From a bacterium A37T11 (GTDB taxonomy: Bacteria > Bacteroidota > Bacteroidia > Sphingobacteriales > Sphingobacteriaceae): 64,000 nucleotides of DNA. Under the pieces are notes generated by a model. That model was not told the origin of the DNA. It did not search any database and saw nothing but the letters and a program-made list of their open reading frames with translations. Made by a program: the position numbers and the translations under genes. Of the stretch, positions 51,439 to 60,087 are shown piece after piece; within the stretch, counting starts at the first letter, position 1; each line of letters opens with the position of its first letter. Where the stretch lies: contig FOBR01000014.1 of the NCBI GenBank assembly GCA_900109895.1, positions 62,001 to 126,000 of the forward strand, in the 5' to 3' direction.

Positions 51439-53049
51439 ATGCTATACGATAAAGGCAAATTTTATGCATGGGTACCTGAAAAACTCAGAGTGGTACTGCT
51501 ATGGGTAATGATCTTGCCATTATTAGTAGCTGGCGGTATGTTTGCTGCTAATGCAACGGATATGTATTCGGGCCTTGGGCGTTATGCGGAGGATTTTGCC
51601 TTCGCCAATTATTGTGCTACTATCGGAATGGTTGTAGCCTTTAGTGTTATTTTTCCCATAAAAGCCCGCTTCAGAAGTAAAGAGATTGTGGTCTTTACAT
51701 TCTTAACGATTGCTCTCATGAGTTATCTAACGGCTCAAGTTGAAGATCCTTATCTGATAGCCTTGTTTAATTTTGTGGTCGGATTTGTGAAAATCATGGG
51801 AATGATAGAGGTCGTCCTGCCTGTGATGGTGATGATCTCCCCAACTGGCGACAGGGGTAAATTTTATGCATATTTTTATCCCATCAGCATTGGATCTGGT
51901 CAGGTGAGTGCCTTTTTGATGGCATTTATGAACTATCATATAAATTGGCAGTATGTAAATTATGTAGCGACCTGCGTCATGTTGGCTTGTGCATTATTAG
52001 CTGTCGTATTTATGCATAATAAAAGGCCTGGAAAATTAACGCCTTTGCAGGGCATTGATTGGATTAGTATGGTAATGCTTACGGTCTGGATGTTACTCAT
52101 AAACTATCTGGTGGTAAATGCCAAATTTGAGGGATGGGGTATTTCTACTTCCCTTAAAATAGCTTTTGGTTGTTGGATAATCACTACTGCATTATTTATA
52201 TACCGACAGCTTCATATGAAAAATCCGTTCCTTCCCCTCGCTGTTTTTAAAAAACGAAATGTATTAACGGCATTTCTTTTAATTGGCTGCATGGGTATGT
52301 TTTCTGCTACATCCACTTTACAAACTGGTTTTTCAAACTTGTTGAAATACGACTCGCCAACCAATGCTTCACTGAATGCGGCTATGCTGCCTGGAGTAGT
52401 GACAGGCGGATTTCTGGCACTTTTCCTTTTCAAACAGAATGCCTCTATCCGGTGGATGTTTGCCATATCGTTTTCGGCTTTTACATCATATGCCATCATG
52501 ATGTATTTTAATGTTGCACCGGTCATCCAGTATGAATATTTATTATTCCCAGCCTTTTTAAAAGGTTTGGGGATGGCGCTTACTTATATTGGGGGGGGAT
52601 TTTATTTTGCCAACAAGCTTAATCCGTCTGAATTGATGAAGACTATCCCATTATTAATTGGAGTGAGGTCTTTCATTAGTACAGCTTTTTTTACAGCTGT
52701 TTTCCAATATGGGTTATTTGAAAGCCAGTGGGATAGTATTTATTCATTGGTAGGGAGAATGGATGCTTCCGATTATGCTGGCATAGATAGAGGTGGTGGC
52801 CTATCATTATATGCTAGTGTGCAAACCCAAGCGACCTTAATGGCCATTAAAAAAGTATTTGGTTACCTGAGTTTGGCAGGTTTACTCATTATCGTTTATA
52901 CATTACTTCACCCCTATCAACGGATGCACCACCGCAATGTTATACTTTGGCGTAAACGTTTCAGGCGGCAGCCAGTAGATGGATATCGCAAATATGGTCA
53001 TTCAAGCAATGGAAATGCTGAAGCTGCATCTGCAGCAGCGGCAGGTTAA
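51439..53049 (+). CDS. EmrB-like MFS drug efflux transporter
   Basis: 536 aa with about 14 hydrophobic segments, the DHA2 layout, in operon order behind an EmrA-type adaptor. It should be the proton-driven pump of the tripartite system. The usual MFS motif A is poorly kept, as is common in the Bacteroidota members of this group. The C-terminus has a basic stretch (RMHHRNVILWRKRFRRQP) and an Ala-rich end. Substrates probably include the compound that releases the MarR repressor, which is unknown. Confidence 0.88.
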   Translation: MLYDKGKFYAWVPEKLRVVLLWVMILPLLVAGGMFAANATDMYSGLGRYAEDFAFANYCATIGMVVAFSVIFPIKARFRSKEIVVFTFLTIALMSYLTAQVEDPYLIALFNFVVGFVKIMGMIEVVLPVMVMISPTGDRGKFYAYFYPISIGSGQVSAFLMAFMNYHINWQYVNYVATCVMLACALLAVVFMHNKRPGKLTPLQGIDWISMVMLTVWMLLINYLVVNAKFEGWGISTSLKIAFGCWIITTALFIYRQLHMKNPFLPLAVFKKRNVLTAFLLIGCMGMFSATSTLQTGFSNLLKYDSPTNASLNAAMLPGVVTGGFLALFLFKQNASIRWMFAISFSAFTSYAIMMYFNVAPVIQYEYLLFPAFLKGLGMALTYIGGGFYFANKLNPSELMKTIPLLIGVRSFISTAFFTAVFQYGLFESQWDSIYSLVGRMDASDYAGIDRGGGLSLYASVQTQATLMAIKKVFGYLSLAGLLIIVYTLLHPYQRMHHRNVILWRKRFRRQPVDGYRKYGHSSNGNAEAASAAAAG

Positions 53050-53116
53050 ATTTTCATATTAAAGTAATCCTTACAAGGAACATAAACAAATTGATTTCTG
53101 ATACGTTTTTTTTTAT

Positions 53117-53869
53117 ATGAAACAATTTGAAAATAAGGTAGCCATTGTAACTGGTGGCGCCGCAGGTATAGGAAAGGCAACGGCAATAGAATTCGCCAAA
53201 AATGGTGCTAAAGTAGTTGTTGCTGATTTGGCAGATGCCACAGGAACGGTAAGCGCTATCCAAGAAATAGGGGGTGAAGCTATTTATGTAAAATGCGATG
53301 TATCTAAAGATGCAGAGGTAAAAGCTTTGGTAGAAAAAGCGGTTAGTACTTACGGCGCTGTGGATTTTGGTTTTAATAATGCTGGTGTTGAATTAGGAGG
53401 CATACCACTTGATGAGGTTACTGTTGAAGAATTTGACAAAGTCATTGGCATTAATTTGCGCGGAGTATTTCTCTGCATAAAATACGAAGCTATTCAAATG
53501 CTGAAACAAGGTAAGGGCGCTATCGTAAATACAGCTTCAGCTGCTGGTATTGTTGGTGTTCCTTCACTTTCGGCATATACCGCTTCCAAACATGGTATCG
53601 TGGGTCTTACCAAAACGGCTGCCCTGGACTTGGGTAAACGAGGTATACGTATCAATACAGTGTGTCCGGGCGCAATTAGGACGCCCATGCTGGAAGGAAC
53701 GATGAAAAATAGTGAGGCGGCAGCAGCTCAAATAAATGATTCGCAGATTATGGGACGAATAGGTGAGCCTGTCGAAATTGCCAATGCAGTCATTTGGCTT
53801 TGTTCAGATGCAGCCTCTTTTGTAAATGGTATCTCCATGCCCGTAGATGGTGGTTGGGTAGCCAAATAA
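53117..53869 (+). CDS. Short-chain dehydrogenase/reductase (SDR)
   Basis: 250 aa classical SDR: cofactor motif TGGAAGIGKAT (12-22), NNAG (about 91-94), catalytic Ser in NTASAAG and Y-x-x-x-K in YTASKHG, C-terminal block INTVCPGAIRTPM and FVNGISMPVDGGW. It reduces or oxidises a small alcohol or carbonyl with NAD(P); D at the end of beta-2 (VVVADLAD) favours NAD. It lies 67 bp after the efflux pump with no clear promoter between, so it may be part of the MarR regulon and modify the pump's toxic substrate. Confidence 0.93.
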   Translation: MKQFENKVAIVTGGAAGIGKATAIEFAKNGAKVVVADLADATGTVSAIQEIGGEAIYVKCDVSKDAEVKALVEKAVSTYGAVDFGFNNAGVELGGIPLDEVTVEEFDKVIGINLRGVFLCIKYEAIQMLKQGKGAIVNTASAAGIVGVPSLSAYTASKHGIVGLTKTAALDLGKRGIRINTVCPGAIRTPMLEGTMKNSEAAAAQINDSQIMGRIGEPVEIANAVIWLCSDAASFVNGISMPVDGGWVAK

Positions 53870-53887
53870 CGACAAGGTTATTAACAA

Positions 53888-53914
53888 TTTGCCGGTACCC
53901 AGCGTACCGGCAAA
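53888..53914. terminator. Bidirectional terminator
   Basis: Perfect 11-bp arms TTTGCCGGTAC and GTACCGGCAAA with a 5-base loop CCAGC, followed by ATTATTTT on the plus strand. It lies between the convergent SDR and DoxX-family genes and is well placed to end both transcripts. Confidence 0.8.
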
Positions 53915-53927
53915 ATTATTTTAAACT

Positions 53928-54368
53928 TTATGCAATGACTTTTTTCCCTCCCCGTTCAATAGAGAGTTTTCCATCCCCTTCCACCATAAATAACAGCAAG
54001 CCAAAAAGAACAATGACTGAAAGCCACATTTCTGAATAAGGCCTGAAAATATTTTGTTGAAAGTTCACAAAGAAAACGGCTACTAAGAGTACGGGTAGGT
54101 TAAGTAGGCAGAATAATCTAGTATTTGATCCTAACGCGATCATTAGCCCTCCCAAAATGTGCAGCAAGATAATCAGATGTGCCAGTAGGCTGAGTGAAAT
54201 AGCTACCGGCACCATCACATGTGTCATCAATGTAGTAAATGCATGTAAATTAGTGGCAAAGGCAACGCCTTTCCAAATAAGGACGACTCCTAAAACTATC
54301 CTAAAATAGTCCAGCCATTTAGCGTGGTGCTGATCGCCCCAGTCCTGAATTTTTGTGATTACACTCAT
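53928..54368 (-). CDS. DoxX-family membrane protein
   Basis: 146 aa with four membrane spans, the plain DoxX fold (YFRIVLGVVLIWKGVAFATN, HILGGLMIALG, LPVLLVAVFFVN, LSVIVLFGLLLFMVEGDG). Short DoxX proteins have been linked to membrane redox and oxidative-stress complexes. It lacks the C-terminal domain of the four DoxX-like paralogues at 28-34 kb and is not close to them in sequence. Single gene between convergent and divergent neighbours. Confidence 0.88.
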   Translation of the reverse strand: MSVITKIQDWGDQHHAKWLDYFRIVLGVVLIWKGVAFATNLHAFTTLMTHVMVPVAISLSLLAHLIILLHILGGLMIALGSNTRLFCLLNLPVLLVAVFFVNFQQNIFRPYSEMWLSVIVLFGLLLFMVEGDGKLSIERGGKKVIA

Positions 54369-54494
54369 AATTTTACTTCTTTGGTTATACGATTATACGG
54401 AGAAAATTCATGATTTGCAAATTTCATTTAACTTAGAACCGTTAAAGGGCTTATTTGTTTATTTTGGCCATCATTTTATCACATTTGTAACACC

Positions 54495-55022
54495 ATGAAA
54501 AAGAAAAATACCCTGAACGATCCTGTCCCGTCGTCATTAAAAACGTCGTTTGGCCCCATAGTGTGTGATCATACCCGGATTTTAATACTGGGATCTTCAC
54601 CCGGTGACAGGTCATTATCCCTTCAACAGTATTATGGGCATCCCCAAAACCGTTTTTGGCGGGTCATGGCTTTTGTGACCAAAAGTGATGTGCCAAGCAC
54701 CTATGATGAAAAAAAAGCGCTGATACTAAATAATGGATTTGGCCTTTGGGACGTGGCACAGCACGTGATCAGGGAAGGCAGCATGGACCATGCAATCACT
54801 TTTGATGAACCTAATGATATTTCCGGGTTATTAGCGGCTCGTCCGGCTATCCGTGTGGTGGGATTCAATGGTAAAAAAGCGGAGGCTTTGTTTAATAAAT
54901 ATTTTATAAGAAATGACCGTATCAGTTATTTGTCATTACCCAGTACCAGCCCAGCCAATGCAGGAATTGGATTTGAAGCCCTGTGTAAAAACTGGAGCCG
55001 TTTATCCAAAGACATATTTTAA
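54495..55022 (+). CDS. Hypoxanthine/uracil-DNA glycosylase (Mug-type)
   Basis: 175 aa of the uracil-DNA glycosylase superfamily, resembling the DNA-deoxyinosine glycosylase group. Motifs: ILILGSSPGDRSL (active-site loop, about 30-42), GHPQNRFWRVM (about 49-59), VVGFNGKKA and SLPSTSPAN (DNA-intercalating loop, about 148-156). It would excise deaminated bases such as hypoxanthine for base-excision repair. The next gene starts 33 bp later on the same strand, so the two may be cotranscribed. Confidence 0.88.
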   Translation: MKKKNTLNDPVPSSLKTSFGPIVCDHTRILILGSSPGDRSLSLQQYYGHPQNRFWRVMAFVTKSDVPSTYDEKKALILNNGFGLWDVAQHVIREGSMDHAITFDEPNDISGLLAARPAIRVVGFNGKKAEALFNKYFIRNDRISYLSLPSTSPANAGIGFEALCKNWSRLSKDIF

Positions 55023-55055
55023 TTTAATTTGGGACTTAAGAAAAATCAAATTGAT

Positions 55056-55511
55056 ATGAAATTAAGTGCCGGGATATTGCTTTACCGTAAAAGGCTGGGT
55101 TTTCTTGAATTTTTCCTGGTCCATCCCGGTGGGCCCTTTTTTGCTAAAAAAGATAAAGGCTGGTGGACCATCCCCAAAGGAGAGGTTATGGCTGCTGAAA
55201 GTGCTTATGAAGCTGCCCTGCGTGAGTTTGAGGAGGAAACGGGCCACCGTCCAATCGGAGAAATGCTTGAATTGGCCCCCATCACCCAAAAAGGAGGTAA
55301 AGAAGTGCGATGCTGGGCGGTGCAGGGTGACCTGAATATAGATACCTTTGTTAGCAATACCTTTAAATTGGAATGGCCTCCCAGATCGGGTATTATAAAA
55401 TCTTTTCCCGAAGTAGACAAAGCTGGCTGGTTTGATTATCTGGAAGCTAAACAACTGATTAATGACCGGCAGGCAGCCTTTTTAGAAGAGGTTTTAGAAA
55501 AAGTGTTTTAA
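55056..55511 (+). CDS. NUDIX hydrolase
   Basis: 151 aa from the ATG of MKLSAGILLYR; the upstream TTG adds nine residues that are not part of the fold. The full Nudix box G-x5-E-x7-R-E-x-x-E-E-x-G is at about 40-62 (GEVMAAESAYEAALREFEEE then TG). Ahead of it is FFAKKDKGWWTIPKGE, common in the group once called NUDIX NTP pyrophosphatases of unknown specificity. It hydrolyses a nucleoside diphosphate-linked substrate. Follows the Mug-type repair gene, so a damaged nucleotide is possible. Confidence 0.92.
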   Translation: MKLSAGILLYRKRLGFLEFFLVHPGGPFFAKKDKGWWTIPKGEVMAAESAYEAALREFEEETGHRPIGEMLELAPITQKGGKEVRCWAVQGDLNIDTFVSNTFKLEWPPRSGIIKSFPEVDKAGWFDYLEAKQLINDRQAAFLEEVLEKVF

Positions 55512-55553
55512 CACTCGCCTGCTATTTGGTACAGGCTTTGCTAGGGTGGGTGC

Positions 55554-56099
55554 ATGCAGAAAAATAGAAATATCATCGCCCCAATCCTTGCAATGGGATT
55601 GTTTATATTCATGGCAAATAGCACATTTGGCCAACAGCGCAATACAGAGATCAGTACGAAGAATACCTGGATCAAAGCCGGTATAGATGTAGGTTTGCCC
55701 ATCGGCGACCTGGCTGACCGAAGTACGTTTACGTTAGGGGCTGAGGTTAAGGGTCAATTAATGTCTACTCCACACTGGGGTTTGGGCGTAACCTCGGGCT
55801 ACACCCACTACTTCCCCAAAGATGAAAATGAAAATTTTGGTTCGGTGCCAGTAGGTATTTTTGCCCGTTACTATCCTAAAACTACCGGTTTCTTCTTGGG
55901 CGCAGATGGTGGTTACAGCTTTCAGACGGGCAGCCACATGAACTCTTCCGGTGGCTTTTATGTAAAGCCCCAGCTTGGTTACCACAATAAATTCTGGAAC
56001 ATATTTGGATTTTACAACAACGTATTCCGAAGCGATGGTAAAGGTGGCAATATACAATATGCGGGTATTGGTACCACGTTTAATATTATGTTTGACTAA
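55554..56099 (+). CDS. Small outer-membrane beta-barrel protein
   Basis: 181 aa. Signal peptide to about residue 27 (NSTFGQQ), then alternating polar/hydrophobic strands ([67 protein letters not shown]) and a terminal aromatic strand ending FNIMFD. This is the 8-strand OmpA/OmpX-like barrel pattern common in Bacteroidota. No ligand is evident. Ends with a 4-bp overlap with the convergent peroxidase gene. Confidence 0.85.
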   Translation: MQKNRNIIAPILAMGLFIFMANSTFGQQRNTEISTKNTWIKAGIDVGLPIGDLADRSTFTLGAEVKGQLMSTPHWGLGVTSGYTHYFPKDENENFGSVPVGIFARYYPKTTGFFLGADGGYSFQTGSHMNSSGGFYVKPQLGYHNKFWNIFGFYNNVFRSDGKGGNIQYAGIGTTFNIMFD

Positions 56100-56578
56100 G
56101 AAAATAGTTTACTAAGATAGCGATCAATTTTGGCCGGGGTGGTAATGGGGCTAAAGCGTTTAATCGGGCTACCATTACTATCCAGCAGGAATTTGGTAAA
56201 ATTCCACATAATCCTGCCACCAAATATTCCAGGCAATTGCTTTTTCAAAAATTTGAAAAGCGGATGGGCATGTTCCCCGTTAACATCGATCTTTGAAAAC
56301 ATCGGGAAGGTAACACCGTAGTTAACCAGGCAACTTGCGGCGATGGAGGCTTCATCACCCGGCTCCTGGTTTCCAAATTGGTTGCATGGAAATCCAAGGA
56401 TGACCAAACCCTGATCTTTATATTTTTCATACAGTGCTTCCAAGCCTTCATATTGCGGCGTCAAACCGCATTTGCTGGCAGTATTAACTACCAATACGGT
56501 TTTGCCTATGTACGTATTCATGGGTACTGTTTCTCCCTGCAAATTTTTGGCAGAGCATCTATAGAATGGTGCTATCAT
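56096..56578 (-). CDS. Glutathione peroxidase (thiol peroxidase, BtuE/GPx type)
   Basis: 160 aa, cytosolic. Peroxidatic C37 in [14 protein letters not shown]71 in [11 protein letters not shown] and the active-site Trp in MWNFTKF form the GPx tetrad together with Asn. A candidate resolving cysteine lies near residue 83, so it probably uses thioredoxin rather than glutathione, as most bacterial Cys-GPx enzymes do. It detoxifies hydrogen and lipid peroxides. Divergent from the metallopeptidase gene across 70 bp. Confidence 0.94.
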   Translation of the reverse strand: MIAPFYRCSAKNLQGETVPMNTYIGKTVLVVNTASKCGLTPQYEGLEALYEKYKDQGLVILGFPCNQFGNQEPGDEASIAASCLVNYGVTFPMFSKIDVNGEHAHPLFKFLKKQLPGIFGGRIMWNFTKFLLDSNGSPIKRFSPITTPAKIDRYLSKLFS

Positions 56579-56648
56579 TTCCCTAATAGTTTCAGGGATT
56601 AAAGTTAATCAATTTTGGTATCTTCGCGTTATATAAACATGAAAATTG

Positions 56649-57422
56649 ATGTTAACAGTCATTTTAGGCATAATCATACTATTTGTTTTGGGTTATTTAC
56701 TCGTAAAATTCCAAAACCCTGCAGTTAAAGCGGTCCCACCGGCTGATCTGCCGCAACTCTTGCAAACGCATGTCCGCTTTTATCAGCACTTGCCAGAGGT
56801 TGATAAAAAACGTTTTGTAAGCCGCGCGGCTGATTTCTTGTCTTACGTGCGGATTGAGGGGGTCGGTCTGAAGCCGGAACCTTTAGATAATGCATTGGTG
56901 GCTGCCAGTGCTATCATACCTATTTGGGCATTTGAGGGGTGGCGCTATCCAAACATCACCAATGTTATTTTATATCCGGACACGTTTAATAAAGATTTTC
57001 AGTTTGAGGGTGACGGGCGCAACACCTTGGGTATGGTGGGAACGGGCTATATGAATGGCCAGATGATCTTGTCGCAAAAGGGATTGCGAGATGGCTTTGC
57101 CCGCGATGACGGCAACAATACGGGTATACATGAGTTTGTTCATCTGCTTGATAAGACGGACGGTGATACGGATGGACGGCCGGAATATTTATTGGATGAA
57201 CATCACATTGCTCCCTGGATACGGCTGATGCACCGGGAAATGCAGCGCATCGCTGCCGGAAAATCAGATATTAATCCATACGGACTGACCAACGAGGCTG
57301 AGTTTTTTGCCGTAATTTCTGAATACTTCTTTGAAAAACCTGAAAAACTAAAAGAAAAACATCCGGAATTATACGGGTTACTGGAGGAAATGTTTATAAA
57401 AAAAACAACGGAACCACAATAA
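56649..57422 (+). CDS. MtfA-like zinc metallopeptidase (M90 family)
   Basis: 257 aa from the ATG at 56649 (a TTG one codon earlier is less likely). One N-terminal membrane span (1-20), then the MtfA domain with zinc motif H161-E-F-V-H165 in GIHEFVHLLDKTDG and FFAVISEYFFEKP, which carries the downstream acidic ligand. E. coli MtfA is a peptidase tied to Mlc and glucose uptake; the membrane-anchored form here probably has a different partner. Not linked to its neighbours by spacing. Confidence 0.92.
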   Translation: MLTVILGIIILFVLGYLLVKFQNPAVKAVPPADLPQLLQTHVRFYQHLPEVDKKRFVSRAADFLSYVRIEGVGLKPEPLDNALVAASAIIPIWAFEGWRYPNITNVILYPDTFNKDFQFEGDGRNTLGMVGTGYMNGQMILSQKGLRDGFARDDGNNTGIHEFVHLLDKTDGDTDGRPEYLLDEHHIAPWIRLMHREMQRIAAGKSDINPYGLTNEAEFFAVISEYFFEKPEKLKEKHPELYGLLEEMFIKKTTEPQ

Positions 57423-57452
57423 ACGCTTATGCAGTTCCTTTTCATCCACCCA

Positions 57453-58532
57453 TCATCGTGTTATAGCAGGGATTGGTTGTTCAGTTATACTTGGTGTCTC
57501 TCGATCTATTACCGGCCATCCATCCTTCCAGGTCAAAGGGTCAAGCATCAGTACACGGCGGCTGGCTCCTGAAGGCAATTTACCCTGCTTTTTATCTATA
57601 GCGTGGTAAAGAAACCAATCACTTCCGGCATCATCGGTGATGATCCGGGCATTATGGCCTGGTCCCACAAACGACTCATTACCCTGAAGCAACAACGTTC
57701 CCTTTCCCCGCTGTTGGATGTCCTCTCCATTTTTATCCAAATACGGACCTTCCAATTGTTTGGACCTGGCAACCAATACATGGTAAGTACTGGTCACGCC
57801 CTCACAACAACTGCCTTTTGAACCGAAGAAATAATAATAGCCTTCGCGCTGATGGATCATAACAGCCTCATAATCGCCGGCGGCAACCTTAAACTTCGTG
57901 GATAAATCCGGTACCCGGAGCCCATCATCCGAGAGAGCAACCCCATAGGTCCCTTGGTTAGATAAGTTGCTGAAACTGCCCCAAAATACATATTTCTTAC
58001 CGTGATCCTCCAAATAAAAGGGATCAATGGAATTGGGTACCCCGATCTCATTGCTCAGAAATAATTTACCGTGATCGGTAAAGGGGCCTTCGGGCCGAGA
58101 GGAAGTTGCTACGCCAATGCCCGGGTCAGAATCACCCCAGGTAGAATACGCGTAATACAAATTATACTGTCCGTTTACTAACACAACATCAGGCGCCCAA
58201 ATACCCCCTTGTTGTTTCCAGGAAGGTTTTGTATTGAACGCCTGTCCAACAACCTCCCAATTAACAAGGTCAGATGACCGTATTACCGGTACAAGCCTGC
58301 CGCCGTGCCCATCTCCCCAATCATCTTCCGTTCCATACGCATAAAACATTCCGCTATTCGGGTCTCTTACAACACTTGGATCAGCCAGTACAGGTTCAAA
58401 TACAGGATTGCGATAGGTTTTCGGTAGCGGTAATTCCGGACCAGGTTCAGGCTGCCCTGAAGAGGTCTTGCCGCAACTGATACATATCAAAAACAGCAGG
58501 GAGAACGGTGTGATCTTTTTAGTAGTTTGCAT
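57453..58532 (-). CDS. GH43 family glycoside hydrolase, lipoprotein
   Basis: 359 aa. Lipobox ICISC (C20) places it on a membrane surface. The five-bladed GH43 catalytic residues are visible: base D51 in VLADPSVVRDP, D170 in NSIDPFYLED and acid E222 in GDYEAVMIHQ. The EDDWGDGHGG and GPGHNARIITDDAGSDW blocks point to the arabinanase/arabinofuranosidase or xylosidase side of the family. The start overlaps the SusD stop by 14 bp, so it is translated together with that gene. It probably trims arabinan- or xylan-type oligosaccharides at the cell surface for the SusCD pair. Confidence 0.92.
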   Translation of the reverse strand: MQTTKKITPFSLLFLICISCGKTSSGQPEPGPELPLPKTYRNPVFEPVLADPSVVRDPNSGMFYAYGTEDDWGDGHGGRLVPVIRSSDLVNWEVVGQAFNTKPSWKQQGGIWAPDVVLVNGQYNLYYAYSTWGDSDPGIGVATSSRPEGPFTDHGKLFLSNEIGVPNSIDPFYLEDHGKKYVFWGSFSNLSNQGTYGVALSDDGLRVPDLSTKFKVAAGDYEAVMIHQREGYYYFFGSKGSCCEGVTSTYHVLVARSKQLEGPYLDKNGEDIQQRGKGTLLLQGNESFVGPGHNARIITDDAGSDWFLYHAIDKKQGKLPSGASRRVLMLDPLTWKDGWPVIDRETPSITEQPIPAITR

Positions 58533-60054
58533 TTTGAGTCAAATTAGGATTAAGATCGATATCCTGTTGAGGTATGGGATAATATTCATGTTTCCCAATA
58601 ATGAAATTTGTGAATTCAGGATCATGGTCCTTGAGCTGTGGCCCCAGGTCGCCCCAACGAAGCAGGTCTGCCCAGCGCCATCCCTCACCAGATAACTCTG
58701 TAATTCGCTCATGTTTAATCTGGGACAGGAATGCTGGCTGGTCAAGAGCTGGTTTGGCCATTGTTAAAGGTGTCAAGCCAGCACGTTTCCGTACAAGATC
58801 TACAAACTCATAAGCCTCTGACGTACGATTCAGGCCATTCAGGCACTCTGCATACATAAGTAGTACATCTGCATATCGTATCAGGCGGTAATTATTCGGA
58901 GAACGGAATCCCTCCTCATTTTTCCAGTCATCGTTCAGGAATTTACGGAACCATACGCCAGTTGCGTTCGGCCCACTCCCATAACGGCTGGCAAAACTTT
59001 GACCATATACCATGGTTGCCTGCGGCCCCCGCGAATCAGTTTGATCAAAAAGAAAAGAAGCACTTAGCCGGGGGTCACGTTGCCCGTCTGTCGTTTTTTC
59101 GACCAGAAACTCATCGATAAGCCATCGTCTGGCCGCCCCGTCACTAAAACCCACTCCCGGCGGCGCAAAAAATTGCGCAATGGATGAACCAGTGTTGTTC
59201 ACCCTGGTTTCGTCGACATCGTCGTCAGTACTTTCAGCAAGGTTCTCATTAAACTGAATCTCAAATACAGATTCATTGTTATTTTCAGTTTTCACTGAAA
59301 AATTATCATGGTAATCAGGCCTTAAATGATAAATAGATTTCCCCTCACCCGTTACCAGCCATTCAAAGGCCGTAGCAGCTTCCTGATATTTTTTCTGTTG
59401 TAAAAAGGCCTTTCCCAATAAAGCATAGGCCGCTCCGCGGGTTACCCTACCCAGGTCATCACCACTATTTGATATGGGCAGGTCCGGAATAGCTTCATTT
59501 AAATCTTTTACCACTTGTGCATAGGCCTCATCAGCACTAGCATTTGCTGGAGCATCATCTAATTTCGAAGGTTGCAACTGTAGCGGCGGACGGCCATAGT
59601 ATAAGGTTAGGTTAAAATAAAAAAGGGCTCTCAGGAATTTGGCTTCAGCAATCACCCTGTTTTTTAATGTTTCATCCATATCAATGGAAGGCACATTAGC
59701 AATTACCTGATTAGCCCTAAACACACCCACATACAATGTATTCCAGGTGCTAGCCGTCAAATCCTGATTATAGTTGGTTTGATTAAAACTAACAAGATTA
59801 TTTAGCCCGCCGTCACCGCCAGCCCCGTAACCCTCATCCGATTTTAAAATTCCATGGTAATAAATCCATCTTGAATACAGCGCCGCAGTACGATAAAAAG
59901 TACTATACACCGCATTGACGCCTTTAACGGCATCCTCACTTGTCTTCCAAAAGTCAGCGATTTGCGGAGTATTGGGGCTGTACTCATCAAAATTCCTTTT
60001 ACAGCCAGCGGCCAGTACCGCAGTCAGGAACATCCCTATTATTATCTTTTTCAT
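58519..60054 (-). CDS. SusD/RagB-type outer-membrane lipoprotein (PUL)
   Basis: 511 aa from the ATG of MKKIIIGM; the frame extends four codons to a TTG. Lipobox VLAAGC (C18), then NFDEYSPNTPQ, an N-terminal SusD-like domain (AEAKFLRALFYFNLTLYYG) and a C-terminal RagB/SusD domain (NYRLIRYADVLLMYAECLNG, KHERITELSGEGWRWADLLR). It binds glycans for the SusC transporter encoded 33 bp upstream. It ends inside the GH43 start. Confidence 0.95.
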   Translation of the reverse strand: MKKIIIGMFLTAVLAAGCKRNFDEYSPNTPQIADFWKTSEDAVKGVNAVYSTFYRTAALYSRWIYYHGILKSDEGYGAGGDGGLNNLVSFNQTNYNQDLTASTWNTLYVGVFRANQVIANVPSIDMDETLKNRVIAEAKFLRALFYFNLTLYYGRPPLQLQPSKLDDAPANASADEAYAQVVKDLNEAIPDLPISNSGDDLGRVTRGAAYALLGKAFLQQKKYQEAATAFEWLVTGEGKSIYHLRPDYHDNFSVKTENNNESVFEIQFNENLAESTDDDVDETRVNNTGSSIAQFFAPPGVGFSDGAARRWLIDEFLVEKTTDGQRDPRLSASFLFDQTDSRGPQATMVYGQSFASRYGSGPNATGVWFRKFLNDDWKNEEGFRSPNNYRLIRYADVLLMYAECLNGLNRTSEAYEFVDLVRKRAGLTPLTMAKPALDQPAFLSQIKHERITELSGEGWRWADLLRWGDLGPQLKDHDPEFTNFIIGKHEYYPIPQQDIDLNPNLTQNANY

Positions 60055-60087
60055 GTTATCGTTCAATTTGACAAGAATATCTTCTGC

